A stretch of 41,465 nucleotides of DNA, taken from Clostridiales bacterium (GTDB taxonomy: Bacteria > Bacillota > Clostridia > Oscillospirales > Oscillospiraceae). The position numbers and the translations under genes were made by a program. The stretch is taken from the NCBI GenBank assembly GCA_019420945.1, contig JAHZGF010000064.1:17973-59437 (forward strand), in the 5' to 3' direction. The notes below the pieces were generated by a model. The model made no database searches, was not told where the DNA came from, and was given only the letters and a program-made list of their open reading frames with translations. This document shows, piece by piece, positions 39,769-41,465 of this stretch (positions within the stretch are counted from its first letter, which is position 1; each line of letters opens with the position of its first letter).

Positions 39769-41465
39769 ATGAAAAAGCGAGTATTGTCGGCGCTCATGGT
39801 GCTGTGCATGGTGCTGACATTGCTGCCTGTTTCGGCGTTCGCCGCGCCGACAGCAACCCTGAAGCCTGGTGAAGTATCAGCTACTAAAACAGCTCAATAC
39901 GATGAGAACACTGGGAACGTCACCATTACACTCAATGTTCAGGGGAAAAATATCACTGAAACCAGCACCACCGCAACCCCAGTGGATGTTGTTTTAGTGG
40001 TAGATAACTCTGGTAGCATGAGTGACGGACAGCAAGACTGCACATCCACATCCTTCACAGAAAAGTGGTATGGATATATTTGTGATGTTTGTGGCAAATG
40101 GTATTCTTTGTTCGGGCATCCGGAGGAATGTGGGGGGCATATTTCCAAAATGAGTGCCGCCCAGGAAGCTGCTCGTACATTGGTAGATCAACTGGCAGAA
40201 GCGAATACCAATAATCGAGTGGGTATCGTTTCCTTTGCGGGCTCTTCGGGTGGAACCAAACATAATGAATTCAACAACGATGCCTGTATCCAGTTGAGTG
40301 CTTTGACTGTTGCGCGTGATGCCATCAATCAGGCGATCGACAACATGACCGCAAACGGAGGCACCAACTACACCGCAGGGCTAGATCGTGCGGCAAGCTA
40401 TCTCCAAAATAGCCAGAATGACAAGTATGTAATTTTTATCTCTGATGGAACACCTGGCTTAAATGAAAGTTCCAATCAAACGGAAAACGTAAATTGGAAT
40501 GGAGTCAATCAGGCTGCACAGCTGAAAGAGCAGGGAGTGGAAATCTACACTATCGGTTTGGGACTGGATGAAAGCGAGTATATGAGCCGCTTGGCTACTG
40601 CTCTGAAATATCACCACAATTTCACCGATATTGCGAGTATTCAGGAGGAACTTCCTGCACTGGTGCGGGAAATCGCTACTGAAATCACAGAAAGTCAAAA
40701 GTATGCGGGAACAGAAGCTACCTTCACAGATATCGTTTCGGACCAGTTCACCATCGTGGAGGGGCAGAACATTTCTGGCCTGACTTTTGAAGGTCAAACG
40801 GTTAAATGGACAGTCGGTGATATTACGGAGGAAGGAAAAAGCGTATCCTTCATCGTGAAACCGAAGAACACAACGACCGGCGACAAGGTTTCAACCAATC
40901 AGAGCGCAACCTTGACCTATACAAAACCCGATGGCACAACCGATACGAGAGATGTAGACAGCGCTGTTGTTAACATTCCCGGTTATCAGGTCACTTACGA
41001 TGCGAATGGCGGCAAAGGTGTTGTAACAGACAGCAACTCCTATCGTAAGAATGCAAAGGTTCCTGTCCAGGATGGCATCAGTCTCACAAAGGATGACGCT
41101 ACTTTCCTTGGCTGGAGCGAGGCTCAGACCGACCTGATTACGACTGAGGCCGCCGAAGATGCGGTGACCTTCGTGACGGGTACATTTACCATTACGAAAA
41201 ACACCACCCTGTACGCCGTGTGGGCGGAAGATAAGGACGGAAACAAGACGCCCGACTACGAGGATGAAAAGTTTACCGTTACTTATAATGCAAATGGTGG
41301 AAGCGGGTCCGTGGAGGATACGAATGAGTATCTGAACGGCAGCACTGTTACAGTTCAGGACGGCAGCAGTCTGACAAAGGAACAAGCAATGTTCCTGGGT
41401 TGGAGCGAGACTCAGACCGACCTGATTACGACTGAGGCCGCCGAAGATGCGGTGACCTTCGTGAC
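39769..41465 (+). CDS. Secreted von Willebrand A / Listeria-Bacteroides repeat surface protein (partial)
   Basis: At least 565 residues, open at the window end. Signal peptide MKKRVLSALMVLCMVLTLLPVSAFA is followed by a vWA domain (about 71-280) with a full metal site: D79-x-S81-x-S83, T199 and D226. Between the first metal motif and the next helix is an insert with C91, C105, C108, H117, C121 and H124, possibly zinc-binding. From about 400, repeats begin VTYDANGG and close LYAVWAED, the InlB B-repeat / Flg_new type of Firmicute adhesins. ATG at 39761 is stopped after three codons, so ATG at 39769 with AAGGAGG is the start. It is 66 bases after the recombinase paralogue and likely shares its switchable transcript. 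Confidence 0.9.
   Translation, partial: MKKRVLSALMVLCMVLTLLPVSAFAAPTATLKPGEVSATKTAQYDENTGNVTITLNVQGKNITETSTTATPVDVVLVVDNSGSMSDGQQDCTSTSFTEKWYGYICDVCGKWYSLFGHPEECGGHISKMSAAQEAARTLVDQLAEANTNNRVGIVSFAGSSGGTKHNEFNNDACIQLSALTVARDAINQAIDNMTANGGTNYTAGLDRAASYLQNSQNDKYVIFISDGTPGLNESSNQTENVNWNGVNQAAQLKEQGVEIYTIGLGLDESEYMSRLATALKYHHNFTDIASIQEELPALVREIATEITESQKYAGTEATFTDIVSDQFTIVEGQNISGLTFEGQTVKWTVGDITEEGKSVSFIVKPKNTTTGDKVSTNQSATLTYTKPDGTTDTRDVDSAVVNIPGYQVTYDANGGKGVVTDSNSYRKNAKVPVQDGISLTKDDATFLGWSEAQTDLITTEAAEDAVTFVTGTFTITKNTTLYAVWAEDKDGNKTPDYEDEKFTVTYNANGGSGSVEDTNEYLNGSTVTVQDGSSLTKEQAMFLGWSETQTDLITTEAAEDAVTFV
41113..41465 (+). repeat. Near-identical tandem coding repeats, 288-base period
   Basis: Bases 41113-41177 and 41401-41465 match at 64 of 65 positions, encoding the WSExQTDLITTEAAEDAVTFV part of two successive repeats, 96 codons apart. 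The rest of the unit is less similar. The array continues past the window. Confidence 0.9.

Noticed and set aside
1..41465. CRISPR arrays, rRNA genes, insertion sequences
   Set aside because: No regularly spaced short repeats, no rRNA-like sequence and no transposase frames were seen in the window.

Overview
The window looks like accessory DNA of a GC-rich gut Firmicute, probably a Clostridia / Oscillospiraceae-type host. This is inferred from the Gram-positive type of secretion proteins, the strong AGGAGG-like ribosome binding sites, the GC-rich codon use and the families present. About 37 kb (270-37054) is a tightly packed, leftward-transcribed conjugative module with many ATGA, GTGA, TTGA and TGATG junctions. 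It resembles an integrative conjugative element (ICE). The last 4 kb (37683-41465) is rightward and unrelated to conjugation.

In transcription order from right to left: an accessory block (37054 to 25102) holds four antirestriction (ArdA-like) proteins, a DUF4314-like protein, an LPD28-like protein, a Dam-type DNA methylase, a SpoVG homologue, a DUF3849-like protein, a YodL-domain protein and a newly noted 37-residue membrane peptide. A Tad-type pilus block follows (24958 to 17746): Flp pilin, prepilin peptidase, SAF/CpaB protein, TadZ, TadA, TadB, TadC, two TadE-like minor pilins and a membrane-anchored acidic protein. Then comes the DNA-transfer machine (17668 to 270): a large secreted Trp-rich protein, a VirB2-like pilin, a VirB6/TrbL-like channel, a cytosine methylase encoded in two overlapping frames, a tandem ribbon-helix-helix protein, a PrgI/VirB3-like protein, VirB4, an NlpC/P60 wall hydrolase, a candidate oriT, a relaxosome ribbon-helix-helix protein, a MobP-type relaxase with Sel1 repeats, a Toprim primase, the VirD4 coupling protein and a small winged-helix protein.

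Near-identical hairpins bracket the module (229-265 and 37143-37187). The 3' half of a tRNA-Met gene at 37411-37457 marks an old or present attachment site.

The rightward block reads as a phase-variable surface-protein locus. An active XerC-like tyrosine recombinase is followed, 2 bases after its stop codon, by a perfect 14-bp inverted repeat enclosing about 240 bp. That segment carries a near-consensus promoter (TTGAAA, 17 bp, TACAAT) pointing left, away from the downstream genes. Beyond the second repeat lie a recombinase paralogue that has lost its catalytic residues and a secreted von Willebrand A / Listeria-Bacteroides-repeat protein that runs off the window. Inversion of the segment would drive the dead recombinase and the surface protein.

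The second strong signal is a shared C-terminal methionine-rich tail. Ten module proteins, including the relaxase and most accessory proteins, end exactly in Met after a short polar stretch. This may be a type IV secretion export tag.
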